Shown: positions 13,014-26,269 of the stretch, in pieces
Layout: each line of letters opens with the position of its first letter
Position numbering within the stretch: the first letter of the stretch is position 1
Source: Epichloe hybrida
Taxonomy: Eukaryota > Ascomycota > Sordariomycetes > Hypocreales > Clavicipitaceae
Length of the DNA stretch: 64,000 nucleotides
Direction of reading: 5' to 3'
NCBI GenBank assembly: GCA_019022495.1
Contig: JAFEKR010000002.1
Location: 3,720,001-3,784,000, forward strand
Translations under genes and position numbers: made by a program
Notes under the pieces: generated by a model
Told to the model about the DNA's origin: nothing
Seen by the model: the letters and a program-made list of their open reading frames with translations, nothing else
Databases searched by the model: none

Positions 13014-13262
13014 ATATATTTAATATTACTAGTCTTAAACCTTTTAAAGGGGACCTTATAGATATAGAAGATATGCCCTTACTATAAGATACTATTAAAG
13101 ATAATAAATAAGAGTTTAAAGTTAAGAGAATTATTTTACACTACTATAATAAAAGGCATTATAAATATCTAGTTAAATAGAAGGGCTATAATGCTTTAGA
13201 GAATTCTTAGGTATTAAAAAGGGATTTTATTACTAGAGAAATTATTAATAACTATAAGTAAT
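13014..13262 (+). pseudogene. chromodomain end of chromovirus pol
   Basis: This continues the integrase reading that stops at 5989. After the second copy of the LINE target duplication comes a stretch readable as SLKPFKGDLI, then a chromodomain core at about 13153-13215 (YLVK, a TAG where Trp is expected, KGYNALENS, another TAG). The chromodomain places the element among the chromoviruses. Both TAGs are the TGG-to-TAG change expected from RIP. Confidence 0.8.
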
Positions 13263-15190
13263 AGCTAAGTAGTAAAGTTAATATAAGGTAGTTATGTTTT
13301 ATAACTTAACACACTAAAGATATTAGAAAATAAAGTTAATTTACTTAGATAACTTAAATAATCTATTATATAGCTACTAAGCACCTATCCCTTTATAATA
13401 GAGTTAGCCCTTAAGACCACTAGTCCTTTATTATTATTAGTAGCTATAGGAGCTATAGAGAAAGAGGCCTTAGGAGTATCTTTATTATTAGAATCCCTCT
13501 CTTTATATATATAGACCTAAAGTGCACTAGGGAGCTTAATAGGACTAATATATTTAGGTAAATTAATAGTATTTAGTATAAACTACTAGTAAGTTAGTTA
13601 AGCATTAGCTATATATATTAAGAAAGCTTACCTTTAGGATATTCTAGGCTATAAAGTAAAGATAGTTTATAATATTAATCTAAGTCTTTAGATTTATAGT
13701 ATTACTTAGTAGCGCTATTATAGTATATTTATTATATTTTACCTTATAAGTAATATTAGTAAATATTTAAGTATAGTAAATATAACTATACTTATTAGAA
13801 TTTTTATAAACTAGGATAGTATTCTATAGCTTTTTCTTTGCTTTTATAATAGGCTAGTAGTAAGTTAGTAGTAATCTAGTATCTAGGAAATAGGATTATA
13901 CTTACTTTATTTTAATAGTAATAGCTACCTTTAGGAGTAGCTTTAATAAGTTTAAATAGCCTATTATAAAGCTATATAATTTAAGCTAGAGTCTAGTAGT
14001 GTGTTAGTAATAACTAGGCAGATTCTAGTTAAAAGAGATATACTATAATATAGTTTTTATTATTTTAGAAGTAATAAGCATATTTTATTAAATAGCCTAT
14101 TAAATATTAGCTATAAAGAAGTAGTAAGTAAGTAAAGAAGTTATACTTAAAGATTTATTATATTTAGCTAGGAAGGTTTTTTTATTAATAAGGTATTCTA
14201 GAATCTTATAGGTGCTATTTTTTAGGAGTATATTCTATATTACTACTTACTAATAATAGTATATATATAAAATCTTTCTTAAAGTTATTTTACTAGTAGT
14301 AAGTTAGTAATAAAGACACTATAAGGATATAATAAACTTATAATAAGATTTTAGAAGAAGTTTACTTTTAGGGAGACTTTATAGGAGATTTCTTAGTTAA
14401 TAGATTTTCTTAAGGTATTAATAAAGGCAGAGTTTAAGTATAAGACTTAGATATAGTAAACTAGCTATAAGTTAGCTATAATAGACTAAATAGGGAAGTT
14501 ATACTAATAAGAGTATAAACTTATAAGCTAGATAAGGGTAAGAAACTAAGATAAATAAGGATAAATAATAATAATAATTAGGGACTAAAAGAGATTAGTA
14601 ACTACTAAGTAATAGTAGTAAGAGAGCTATTACTTAGCTAGTAAGGGTAACTTATAAGGTTAAGGGATATTATAAAAGAAAGAAAGAGTATAAAAAGGAG
14701 AAAAAATTAGTCTCTTTTATATTAACCCTAGACCCCTTAAGTAATTTAACGCACTATGTATAGGTGATTCACAAATCATAATAATAACTATTAGCACTAC
14801 TAAACGCATATATGCCTAATAGCTATAAGCTTATAGTAACCATAATATAAGCCCTTTAGTTAGACTATTTAGAACCCTAGCATTAGGTACCTTATTTATT
14901 TAACTAATTATAAAAATTAACATAGGTTATTTGTATTATTTTTTCTAGCTACGTAATAGGTAATAACATTTGTTTTACTATAGTAAAGCCACATATAGGC
15001 TACTATTAGAACATTACTAACTATAATAAGGGGTTGTTTTTAATTAGTGGCATTATTATTATTATTTCTTTTTATTTACCTACGTGTCTAAATATAAGGT
15101 GCCCTATCTTATTTTTCCTTATAAAGCTCTAATGTAGTAATCACGCCCTAAGTAAGTAGCTTATTTTATAATTAAGGTTAATTATATATA
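13263..15190. other. unassigned 3' part of the chromovirus
   Basis: About 1.9 kb lies between the chromodomain and the polypurine tract. It is heavily mutated in all frames and matches no motif I can name. It could be an extra 3' frame, an antisense frame or another degraded insertion. Confidence 0.4.
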
Positions 15191-15202
15191 GGGGGGGTAT
15201 TA

Positions 15203-15472
15203 TATTAGGAGCGTAAAGGTTAAAGATAGGATATTTATTAAAGCAAGTCTTTAGAGAACCTTTAGGCTATATAGATAATAAAGAGGCTAGCTAGCTATAA
15301 GATAGCCACGTGCTTATAGAGCGGGGTATTTATTAAAGACTACGCATATTATTAGTGCTAGGTTAGAGATTAAAACCTTCACGTACCTACCCCTAGCTAG
15401 TATCTATCTAGTAGTAACTGCGATAGTCTTAGCTATTACTTCGTTCTTAACCTTTCGGTGCAAGCCGTGACA
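15203..15472 (+). repeat. 3' LTR of chromovirus
   Basis: This is the 270-bp partner of 30-299. Its last 30 bp are almost free of RIP and end in GCCGTGACA, which gives the intact TG...CA terminus. The left end has the reverse pattern (TATTAGGAGCG where the 5' LTR reads TGTCAGGAGCG). Confidence 0.9.
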
Positions 15473-15539
15473 ACTATACCTATTGTGCGTAGATGGGGCC
15501 ACCCTTAGTGGCTTCTAGAGGCAAGAGAAACCGCTGCTT

Positions 15540-18386
15540 TTTACCTATTAGAAGGAGAGATTTATTAACTTTACTAAAGGTTTAGTTATCCCTTAATTTA
15601 ATGGCTTATAAAGATCCTTTAATAAGCTAGTTATAACGTTAAACGCCATGTAATTAAGAAGCTCACTAAAGTCTATTACTATTATTAGATAAATAGAAAA
15701 GCCCCTAGCTAGTTTAAATTCTCCCTTAAAGATAACTATAACTTTAACTATAAGATTATTATTAATATTATGTAAATTAATAGCTAGCTAGTCCTTTATG
15801 TTATTAATTTAGTAACCTTATTTTAAGTGGCCTGATTCCTTAACCCTAAGAAGCAGAAAGCTTATGATATCTAGGATGCAATTAGAGAGTGCTAGATTAA
15901 TACATATCTAGGCCCTCTAGACTGGATTATTCATAATGCTAGTAATAACTTTACTTTAGCTGAATTTAGGCATTATGCCCGCTTAATATTAATTAATATT
16001 AATAAGATACCTATTAAAGCCTATAATAGTATTAGAAAGGTTAAGAGATATTATAGACCTCTTTACTAGGCTTATAATATTATTATAGACTTAATTAGTA
16101 AGGAAATTACTCCTAAGTAGTAACTCTAAATAGCTATTAAAGCTATTAATAACTTAGTAAGCCCTAATAGCCTTATGCTAACCTTACTAGTCTTTAGAGC
16201 TTACCTATAAATAATAGATAAGTTATTACTAAGTGTCTTTATTATTTAATAAGCTAAAGTAATTTAGAAGGTAACTAATAAAGTTTACTATTACCTAGCT
16301 AAGAGATAAGTCTATAAGGCCCTTAGTGCCTAGAATAGCCCTAATATATTGCTAATATATTAGCTACTACTATAGGCTAATATATATATAGAGAGAGAAA
16401 AAGGTAAATAGTATAGCCCTTATAAGCTATTAGCTACTAATAGGGAGACCTATATAGTTAAGATGCCCTATAGCCTAGCTAAGTTTTGCTCTATAGTAGT
16501 AAAGCTATACTATAAGGACTTATAGTATATAGGGGCTAATAAGCAAAGCCTTTAGGATATTAGGGAGTATAACCTAGGCCTAGAGGTCCTTGCCTATAAT
16601 ATAGCCCCTTCCTATACTATAGCCCTCTCTAATACTATAGTCCTATTATAAGAAAGGGCTAAGGGGGCCTAGGGAAATAAGTTACTTATAAAGGGTAGTA
16701 AGGCAAAGAAAGAAAAGGAAAAGACACTAGTTAAGAGAAAGTAAGGAAAGCTAAGAAAAAACCTTATAGTTTAATTCTTTATTAATAAAGGCATAGAGAA
16801 GCCTATAAAGGCTATTAAGGCTAAAGGTAATCCTATAGGAAGCTATAAAGTTAAAGAACTTATAGTAAGCCTTAAGGTAGCTAAAGCTACCCCTATAAGA
16901 AGCTATAAAGCTAGTAGCCCTAAGGAAGTAAAAGCAAAGGTAACTAGGGCCTAGGTTTATAATCCTAAGGAGCTTATTAGACTTATAAAGCCTCTTATAT
17001 TTATTAATAAAGACTAAGAGAAAGTATTAATTAAGGAGATTATAGCTAGAGGAGTGCTAAACATAGTATTCCTTATAGTAAAAGAAAAGGCTAACTAAAA
17101 CCTTGCCCTTTAACTTCGCTAAGAAGGAAAGATTATAACCCTAGGGAGCCCCTTTAAATAATCTAATTAAGCTAAGATTAACGCATTATAAGCTTATAAT
17201 ATATTTAGATTCATGATATTTAATCTAGTAAAGTATAGAGGCTACTAGACCTTTAATTCTTATATAGTCTAAGAGATTAAAGGTAAAGGCACTAAAACAC
17301 TATATAAGAAATCGCGCCTTATTATGTAAGGGCATAATAACAGAGGAAAAGAGGCTATCTTAACCTAATTACTAATAATATAGCAATTAAGCTAACGGAT
17401 TATTATAGCCCTTACTTTGTTATTAAAGCAAAAGGGAATTTACCTTTAGCTATAAGATATTACGTAAGCTTACGTTTAATCCTAAATAGGCTTTATTATA
17501 AAGTTACTAAAGTAAATTACATACCTCTTTCTAAAAGGCATGATGATAGAGGTAATTAAGCCCCTCTATAGGATTATAAAGGCTAGAACCTACTAGTAAG
17601 CAATATATTTTTGCTACTATAGGGATAATCTTAATATAATAACCTTAATATACAATCCCTACCTGCTAATTATAGCCCTAAATAACAAAAACCTCTTTAG
17701 TATTATAGGGATATAAATAGATAACACACTAGGCCTTAGTAATAATAACTTCTTTAAGAAAGAAAAAAAAGAGCTCTAGAAGGCAAAGTTTATAGCTAAA
17801 GAAAAATAACACCTTATAACTACAAATCCCCTTATCTTTAATAGCTATATCTTAACCTAAAATGCTAATAACTCCCTAACCCTAACCTAAAAGGGCTAAA
17901 GTTAGAAGATTAAGGAAATTAACCCTTAATTACTAATAGCAAGGTAAGATTACGTAGAGTAAAGAGCCTAAGGAAGTTACATTATAATAGTCTATTAACT
18001 AGAGGCATTATATAACCTATTAATTACTATATAATACTAAGAACCCTTTGCTAATAATATCTTATAACTTAATAAACGCCTTAAGTAGTAAATTAAGCAT
18101 TAGTAGTAGGGATTATAGTATATCCCCTTAACTCTTAAAGAAGTAAAGCTCTTTATATTTATAAATAGGTCCCTTGCTAATAACAAAGATCTAAGTTTAT
18201 AGATTAGATATATTATTATAATTAGTAATAAAGTAATAAAGGAGAATAACACCTTTATCTTAAAAGGGAATATTATTACATATAGCTCTATAAAAAGTAA
18301 GCGTGTAACCTATAGCGCACTTACATCTAAGCTATATAGCATAGTTTAAGGTGCTAATATTGCGTACGCGATATCTACTACCCTTT
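15540..18386 (+). pseudogene. copia pol remnant: integrase, RT, 5' half of RNase H
   Basis: Readable pieces are FKFSLKDNYNFNYKII near 15,715-15,765 (upstream of the integrase core), INTYLGPLDWIIHNAS near 15,897-15,945 (integrase core with Asp changed to Asn) and AHNSIRKVKRYY-like sequence near 16,020-16,060. An RT segment contains IDNTLGLSNNNFF near 17,720-17,755, and RNase H has SIKSKRVTYSALTSKLYS near 18,290-18,345. These follow the order seen in fungal copia-type polyproteins. The RNase H reading is cut at the CCTTT target site. Confidence 0.8.
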
Positions 18387-18603
18387 TGTTATGGACTGGC
18401 CCCTAGGCTACTGCGATAGGGCGTCGATATAGTATTAAGAGACTTAAGGAGAAAGGAGGAAGGGTAAGAGGCTATCCCTAGTAGTGCCCCTTATACCCCC
18501 TTAGCTACTTATATAAGCTTTCTTTCCTTACCTTAACTACTTTTACCACTTCTCTCTTTAACTACTATATAGATAATACTTAGGTAAAGCCTAAGCCCTT
18601 ATA
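18387..18603 (-). repeat. LTR (element 3' side) of the second gypsy element
   Basis: On the plus strand it starts TGTTATGGACTGGCC and matches 25257-25473 over the full 217 bp, apart from transitions. Its left 40 bp are nearly unmutated. Confidence 0.9.
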
Positions 18604-19699
18604 TATGCCCTTACTTAGGCGTGTCTAATAAGTCCCCTTTTTGTAATAGTCCTATGAATTATCCTATAGGTAATTAATCCTATTCCTTACTTATTATTAT
18701 TAGGTATGTAACGCATCCGCCCTACTAGCTATTATATAGTAATAGTAACTACCTTACTTCTATGCCTTAGTTTTGCGGTGTGCGTAACGCGTTCACCTTA
18801 CTAACCTATTATTTATTATAGTCTCTAGCTCTGCCCTTACTAGTTTATTAATTACCTAATATAGGTTTAAAACTATATATAAATATCTTACTTAGTTCCT
18901 TTTTATATCTTACCTTCCCTTATATAACACTATCCCTTTACTATTATAATTTTATTATGCCTTCCCCTTTATCCTATTAAAACCTTCTTCTTAAATAATT
19001 ATTCTCCTATTAGAATATGCCTTATAATCTATCTAACCCTTCTCTACCCTTAGCTAGTCTTACTATGCCTTTAGCCTATTCTATTAGTAAGTTTCTTATA
19101 GAGAGTAACTTAGATAATAATTAATATATTACTCCCTAATTAGTCTAGCGCCCTTATAGGCTATATATAAAACAGGCCCTTACTACTAGTATTCTAGAAT
19201 ATTATTCGCTTAAATCTAGAGAATTATGCCCTTTATATTAAAAGTAATACCTTTTCTATATATAGTATACTAGGCTTTTATTTACTAACCCTTATCTTTA
19301 TTACGCACTAAAGGATATTAAGGCAAAGATTACTATAGGTATATATATTGTTAAACCTAGAGTCCCTAAAACTTTAGGTATAAAAAAGAAAATACCTATA
19401 CTATCCTAAAGGTTTTACTACCTTATTAGTTAGTAAAACTCCCTCCTTACCTAGGCTTAGTTTAATCTAGCTCTTATATAGTTAGCCCTTAAGGCGTCCC
19501 TTACTACTAATACTACTATAATAAATATAACTAGTCTTAAAGTTACCTCTTTTATTAGCACTAGCCCTTTAGCTAGCTATAGTATAGCTTATTCTATATA
19601 GTAAGCTATAAGCATTTTATTCTAATAGAACTAGTAAGTTATTAGTAAACTAACTATAATATATAAAGGGATATATAAGTAGTCTTCTACGCTCCTCTA

Positions 19700-22600
19700 A
19701 GCTTTAATGCTTTATTACTAGGATAAAATCTAGTAATATATTTAAATTACTAGGTTAAGTAATAAATCTCCTTCTTATTACTACTAGTAACTATTATGCC
19801 TCCCTTCTATAATAGGTCTAACTTATAATTATATTCCTAGAGCCTTAAAAGCTAGCTATCCCCTAGCTAGAAATAATACTTCTCCCCCCCTTAGTTATTC
19901 TTCTCTTACTTACTGCTTACTTACTAGGTCTCCTATTATACCCTCTTCTATATATACTCCTTATACTAACCCTATTTACACTATTTAAGTCCTAGGTTAT
20001 ACCTAAGGTAAATAAGGTAAATAACTTATTATACTATAACTATTACCTAGTAATAATAATACTATAGCTATAGTAGCTATAGTATAACTCTAAATAAAGG
20101 TAGCACGCCCCTAACTATTCTCTCCTAGTAATTTAGGTAATAACTTAATAGATAATTATCCTTATTAAGTGGTAATAGTAAAATGTAGTAATTTAGCACC
20201 TTAGGTGCTTATTAAAGTCTTTATAAGTATATAAGTCTTTTAAAATTAATTTAGTCTATTATTATATTATATATCTCCTTATTTCGCCTTAAACTTATTA
20301 AGGGCTTATATTTATGCTATGTTCTTTAATAGTTCTTATATAGGCTATATATAACTCGCTTACTTAATAAGTATATTATATCTTTTACCCTAGCCTAGGG
20401 CGTTCTAAGCCACTAGGATTTGCTTAACCTAATATTCCTTAATAAGTTTATTATTACCTTTTATAAGGACTTATTCTAGTCCTAGATAGGAGTCCTAGAG
20501 CTTCTAACTAGGGAGAGGGTTCTCTATAGCGTGTTTAATAAGGTTTATATAGAATACTAGGTAAATACCTCTTAGGATATTAAGCTACACTATAAGTAGT
20601 ATTAGGACTTTTATAACTATATACTTTACTACTACTTAATTAAGTTTCTATAAGGGGTAGTTAGTTTTAATATTTTTAAGTAAAAGCTATACCTTATCTC
20701 TAACCTAGAACTATTTTACTAGCTAATATAAAGTAAATATAGCATCTTACTACCTTTATTATATATAGGCTATTATAGCTTATGCTAAATAAGTACCCTC
20801 CTAAAGGTACTTAAGAAACTATATTACTTACCCCTTTAGTGTTATTACAAAAGCAAATATATCTAGTAGTGCCTAGACTAGCTCTAGGTTATAGCTATAT
20901 AGTAGCTTATTTAGGCTAACTCCTATTATAGAAAATAGCCTATTATTAATTATAAGCTAGTAAGTAGCTAGATATTCTAGCTAGTTAAACTACAAGAAGG
21001 AGACTATAACATATAGTATTACCTATACCTCTTAGTTTGCTTGCTTTATACTACTATTAGTCTATAGGTAATATAATGTGGAAAGTAACTAATTAATCCT
21101 AACTAGGGAGTATAATATTATCTAAAACTTTCCTAACTAATCTAAACTATAATCTACAATAATTAATTAAGGAAACCCCTTAAACTATTACTAAACTATT
21201 TTAAACCTCTTTATATATTCCTTAGCTCCTATAGAAGTTATAGCCTTAAGCTAAATAAATTTAGAGAGTTAATCTATAATAACTATTAGGTATTATAGCT
21301 TTTCTAGGGATAGTGCTAGTAAGTTTATTATAAAGTTAATAAAGATCTATAACTAAAACTAGTTAGGGATAGGTAAAGGCTTTAGTAAGCCCTAGCGCTA
21401 TTAATAGCTCTTATAACTACTATAGTAGTAATAGTTATAAATAAACCTAGTAATATCTTATAATATCCTATCCTAGTAAAACTACTATTATAAGATTTAG
21501 AATGTAGTGTTATAGCCTAGGTGCCCTACTACTAGCAAATTATAGCATTATTATATTAGGGTTATTATAAGAGGCTCTTACACTAGGACTTAGGTATAGC
21601 CCCTAAACTAGAGCGCCTTATAAGCACTTATAGAATAATTTACTACTTACTCTCTTATAAGTGCCTTAATAGGAAACCTTTAGGCCCCTTCCTAGATAGC
21701 CCTTAATTAGATACTATATATAGAGTCTAAGATAATAGCCTAGTCCTATAAGGTCTAAAGGTATTTAGTAGTAAAGAGAACCTTACTAGCTAGTAGTAAT
21801 ACTATGCTACTATTATCTTACTATCTATCTAGTATTAGTAAGAGCTATATAATAGTAATAGGTTATAGGATATATCCTATCCTAGAGGTTACCCCTTCCT
21901 AGTCTTATTCCCTTTAAGAAAGAGCATTAGGCTACTACGCTTATATACTAGGTTTATACTAAAGGTAGAAATTAAATAGCGTAAGTGTGTTTACCTATTA
22001 AGCTTACTACTCTAATATTAACTAGGGAGTTATAAAGTACTCTAGGTTCTTATAGTTTATATAGATTATAAATAGACTAGAAATGCCCTATAGCTTAGCT
22101 AACTACGCCTTAAGGCATAAGATAATAGCTAATAATTCCTTATTATAAATTATATAGTTCTTTTATAAGGTTATAAGGCTAGTAAAGTAATAAGTAACTA
22201 GGTATATAATGCTATTCTAGCCTTACTAGGAAAGGTATCCTCTAATAGCTATTCCTAAATAATTAGCTTTTACTACTATAGGGAGATCTAGGTCCTATTA
22301 TGCTAGTACTAGGTATGTGATAAAGGCGTCTTTTAGCCTATTAAAGGCATTATTCTCTTTAAGTCCTTATTAAAAAGGGATATTCCTCTTAGTTAATTAT
22401 ATTAGCAGTGCTACTAGTTCTAAAAAGTTACTAATAAAGTTATAGTAAAAGTTAGTAAACCCTAGGAAGCTATAGACCCCCTAAAGTTTTATTAGGGCTA
22501 CTTACTCCCTAATAGCTATAACCTTTGCTAAGTCTAAATAGATAGAATAACCCGCTATAATAATATATCCTAGGTATTAAACCTCCTTTACTATAAACAT

Positions 22601-24250
22601 AGACTTATTAAGGTCTAAGTATAAACTTATGTCCCTTAGGTAGCCTAATATTAACTAGACCTTAGCTATATAGTTTTTCCTTAATCCCCCTAAGTAAACT
22701 AAGATATTATCTAAGTATACTATAATAAAGTCCCTTAACACATCCCCTAAGGACTTATTAATATAATATTAGAATATTACTAGTGTGCTAGCTAGGCTAA
22801 AGGGGTAAACTAGCTACTTAAATAGCCTAAACCTAGTTTAAAACGCTATTAGGTGCTCCTAGCCCTTAGTAATCTATAGCTTATAAAACGCTATATAAAC
22901 ATTTACCTTTATAAACTAGTATGCCTAGAATAAGGAATAAAGTGTTTTCTTAATTAATAGGAGAGAATAGTAATCCTATACTATTATCTTATTAAGAGCG
23001 TAGTAGTTTACATAAAAATACTAACCCCTATTAGCCTTTTTAATAAGGAGGACTAGAGCTATAGCTAATAATAAGCTAGTATAAATCTAACCCTTATCTA
23101 TTAAGTCTATGATCTAGCGCCTAACCTTTAGAAGCTAGTCCCTTAGTATATTATATAGTAGTCCCTAAGGGAGCGTTAGTTTAGACCTATCCTAATTCTT
23201 ATATAAGTATATATAGTAATTAAAGGACCCCTAATAAGGAGGTAAGCTATTAGCTCTAGCCTTATTAAAAAGGTCTGTAAAGTTAGCTAACTCCTTAGGT
23301 AATGTTAATGTGTCTAGGCTATTAGGTTTTATCTTAAACACTGTAATTTATAGTACTATTATTATCTCCCTAAGGTTTATAGTAATAAATATTATAGAAG
23401 TGTCCTTCCTCTAGTGTGCCTAGTGCGCTTCCGTGGCATATAAGGACTTAATAATCCCTTATACTAGAGTCTTTACCTTATATGTAAAGGCTTTAGAGAT
23501 ATATAAGCCCTTTACTACTCTAATAACTAATTACTGTTTTACTATGTAAATAACTATATTATAATATTCTAACTATAGTATCCTAAGTATAATGTCTTAT
23601 ATAAGGCCTAGGATAATATATAAATACACTAATAACTCCTAGCTATTAATATCTATTCTAGTGTATACTATATAGGTAATTAAGGAGGTATTCTCCTATA
23701 CTCTCTTTCCCTTCCTTTCTATTTTTACTATAGTCTAGATATGCCTTCTCTTTAGTAACTATATAAGCTCTAGGCTAAACTATTTTACTACTAACTTACT
23801 TATAGTATTATAATAATTATAACTATAATTAATCTAGATATTAATATAATAATATATATTAAAGAGTATAGGAATTAAGAATAGCAGTTAGTTTATATAT
23901 TATACTATATCCTACTTTAACTCTATATAGCTTAAATAGTTATCCTATATTATAGTATATAGTTAGCCTCCTTACCCCTATATAAGACTTTGCTTAAAGG
24001 CTACTTATTTTCTATAGGGGGAATATTTACCTCCTTATTTATGCTTTCCTTATTCACTCTATATAAGTTAATACTAACCTATAAGGGATAGGGCAAGAGG
24101 AAGGTACACTCCTAAATATAGTAGTCCTTAAATCTATATTATAGGTAGTATCTCTCCTAATAGCGTTTAGCTAACTTTACTTCTAATACCTATTTAGCCT
24201 ATTATATATCTATAGCTAGCTTTAGACCCTTCTCCTTCTTAACTAGCCTA
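19700..24250 (-). pseudogene. gag-pol remnant of the second gypsy element
   Basis: On the minus strand a knuckle of the form C-x2-C-x4-H-x4-C is readable near 24,165-24,120. The RT catalytic box lies near 22,727-22,690. Integrase should follow toward lower coordinates, but I could not read clear motifs there. The ends are approximate and every frame has many stops. Confidence 0.65.
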
Positions 24251-25256
24251 TTTTATTTTCCTAATTAAGTCCTTATTACACGCACCCTAGTTATTAGTAT
24301 ATTACCCTTATAATTAGTTTAAGGTATAGGTTTAGCTAGCTATAGTTTGCATTAGAACTAGTACTTATTCTCTATAGTAAGGGCCTTAATATTAACTATA
24401 ATCTTATAATACTATATAATAGCTATATGCCACACACTCTAGCTAATACCCTAGCCTATGCTAATTTCTCTTAAACGCTTATTAAGCGCTTATTAAAGCT
24501 TTACTAGCTTTATATTATCCCCTTAATAATCCCCTCTTACTAATAAGAGCTTCTTTATAAAGTAAATAAAGAATATAAAAAATAGCTCCCCTAGGCCTTA
24601 TTTTATCTAGTTAAGTTTTATAAGGGCTATCTCTTACCTATATAAATTAGAGAATATAGACCTAAGGTATTCTAGGAATTTAGCTAGGTTAAAATTATAA
24701 ATACTGCCTTATTTAAAGAAAGTAACTACCTAGGACTAGACTTTAGAGAATAAGTTCTAGTAAATAAATATTTACTTATCCTTATTAGTTCTAATAAAGT
24801 CCTTATTTACCTATAGCTTATATTCTATTAGGAACTTCTATATAGTAAATAAGGCCTTATTACTATTATATAAGTTACCTATAGGGATAGGTTTTTATTT
24901 TACCTTAGGTATAATTAAGACTAGGTTAAAGGTAGGAGGTAAAGCAAGGTTTACTATTAGGGTATTAGGCTAGGCTATAATAAGTAGTTAGGTTAAGGGT
25001 CCTATAGTACTTATAGCTACTTATTATTAGAGGCATATAAGTTTTACTATTTACTTATTAAGCATAAGTTAAAGCGTCTTAAATTAAGCCTATTAAGCTA
25101 CTAGTAATGCTATAGTGTTAAATAAGGGAGTTATTATCCCCTAGCTAGGTTAGTCTTATAGTTAGAGCGTATTTACTATATCTATTAATATATCTATTAG
25201 TGTTTCTATTATATCTTTTAGTAGTTATTAAAAAGGACTAAAGGAAGTCTCTTAAT

Positions 25257-25473
25257 TATTATAAACTAGCCCCTAGGCTATTATAATAAGGCGTTAATAT
25301 AGTATTAAGAGACTTAAGGAGAAAGGAGGAAGGGTAAGAGGCTATCCCTAGTAGTGCCCCTTATACCCCCTTAGCTACTTATATAAGCCTCCTTTCCCTA
25401 CCCTAACTGCTTCTACCACTCCCCTCTCTAACTGCTATACGGACAATGCTTAGGCAAAGCCCAAGCCCTTATA
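25257..25473 (-). repeat. LTR (element 5' side) of the second gypsy element
   Basis: This is the partner of 18387-18603. Here the pattern is reversed: the right end is nearly unmutated (25,400-25,473) and the left end is RIP-changed. Confidence 0.9.
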
Positions 25474-25830
25474 CCTTTAAATAATCACAGACTAATTAAA
25501 GATGCCTTAGATCCTAATAATTCTCTATACAGACTCCTTCTTATTATATAAATGCCTTATAAAGCTAGGCATAATAAAAGAGAAGTAACTAATAATTAAT
25601 ATTATAGCCCTTTAGTAGTTATATAAGAGAAGGGAAGTCTATGAAGTTAAATAGATTAACAGTGGCAATAATCCGGCTAATATAATAATAAAGGCATTGC
25701 TAAATTTAGCCCTTTTAACCTTAATTAATTTAAACGAATTAATAATTTATGTAAAAGAATAGGTTAAGAGACCTATAAGGTTAGGCAGAGGGGAGGATTA
25801 ATATAATAGGCATATAGGTATAGATTATAA
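25474..25830 (+). pseudogene. 3' half of the copia RNase H
   Basis: The reading interrupted at 18386 resumes here: YTDSFLLYKCLIKLG near 25,527-25,575, then INSGNNPANIIIKAL near 25,655-25,705. These are the Asp-containing and C-terminal motifs of the same RNase H. This proves that 18387-25473 is an insertion into the domain. Confidence 0.8.
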
Positions 25831-26059
25831 TAACTAGGTTAATTAGAATAACTAAAGCTATAATAGCTAATAAGAACCGTGGATTCCTATTAAGGGATTT
25901 ACTTATATACACTTTCCTTTAATCCGATTTTTATTATGTTTTTAGGCTTCTTTAGCTATAAAGAAAAGAGAGAGTGCTAGTGTAGCTTCCTTTAGACCCT
26001 TAGATAATAGATAGTCTAACTATAGCTAAAGAGTGAAGCCACTAAAGGGATACACGCGA

Positions 26060-26269
26060 TGTGATTAGATATATCATAAGCTACCCCGCTCCGTTAGCAG
26101 TGGCACTGCACTATAGCCTCACTTTTCCCCCTTTTTGCTTACCTTCTCTTCTAGCTAGATTCCTCTCCTTCTCCCTCTTCTTTTCTCTCTTAGTTATTAG
26201 CTATTATTATTAACTTCATTGAATTTAACCTCGTTGCACTAGTGCGAACGTTCCTTGGTGGAACCAACA
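26060..26269 (+). repeat. candidate 3' LTR of the copia-type element
   Basis: It starts TGTGATTAGATATATC, ends GGAACCAACA and lies downstream of the copia RNase H. Much of it is RIP-free. The 5' LTR is outside the window, so the boundaries cannot be confirmed here. Confidence 0.45.

Larger units (their letters stand above)
30..15472 (+). mobile_element. Ty3/gypsy chromovirus LTR retrotransposon, RIP-degraded, with nested insertions
   Basis: Two 270-bp direct repeats (30-299 and 15203-15472) bound the element. Both fit TG...CA ends after allowing C-to-T change, and the insertion is flanked by a perfect 5-bp duplication ACTAT (25-29 and 15473-15477). A G-run at 15191-15197 just before the 3' LTR is a plausible polypurine tract. 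Internal order is gag, reverse transcriptase, integrase, chromodomain, which identifies a chromovirus. All frames are full of TAG/TAA, so the element is dead. Its real length without the nested LINE is about 8.4 kb, longer than most elements of this type. Some 1.9 kb between the chromodomain and the 3' LTR is unexplained. Confidence 0.9.
18387..25473 (-). mobile_element. second gypsy-type LTR retrotransposon, RIP-degraded
   Basis: Two 217-bp LTRs (18387-18603 and 25257-25473) bound it, flanked by a perfect 5-bp duplication CCTTT (18382-18386 and 25474-25478). Coding remnants run on the minus strand: gag zinc knuckle near 24,165-24,120, then reverse transcriptase with YLDNILVYL (for YLDDILVY) near 22,727-22,690. 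Total length is 7,087 bp. It is not the same family as the chromovirus at 30-15472, because the LTRs differ. Confidence 0.9.
15473..26269 (+). mobile_element. Ty1/copia-type retrotransposon, RIP-degraded, host of the nested elements
   Basis: The coding order integrase, reverse transcriptase, RNase H on the plus strand defines the copia order. The chromovirus entered it at ACTAT, so its left part continues to positions 1-29 and beyond the window. The minus-strand gypsy element (18387-25473) entered it at CCTTT inside RNase H. A likely 3' LTR lies at 26060-26269. Sequence at the breakpoints (15,440-15,540 and 18,350-18,430) is visibly less mutated than the interior. Confidence 0.8.
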
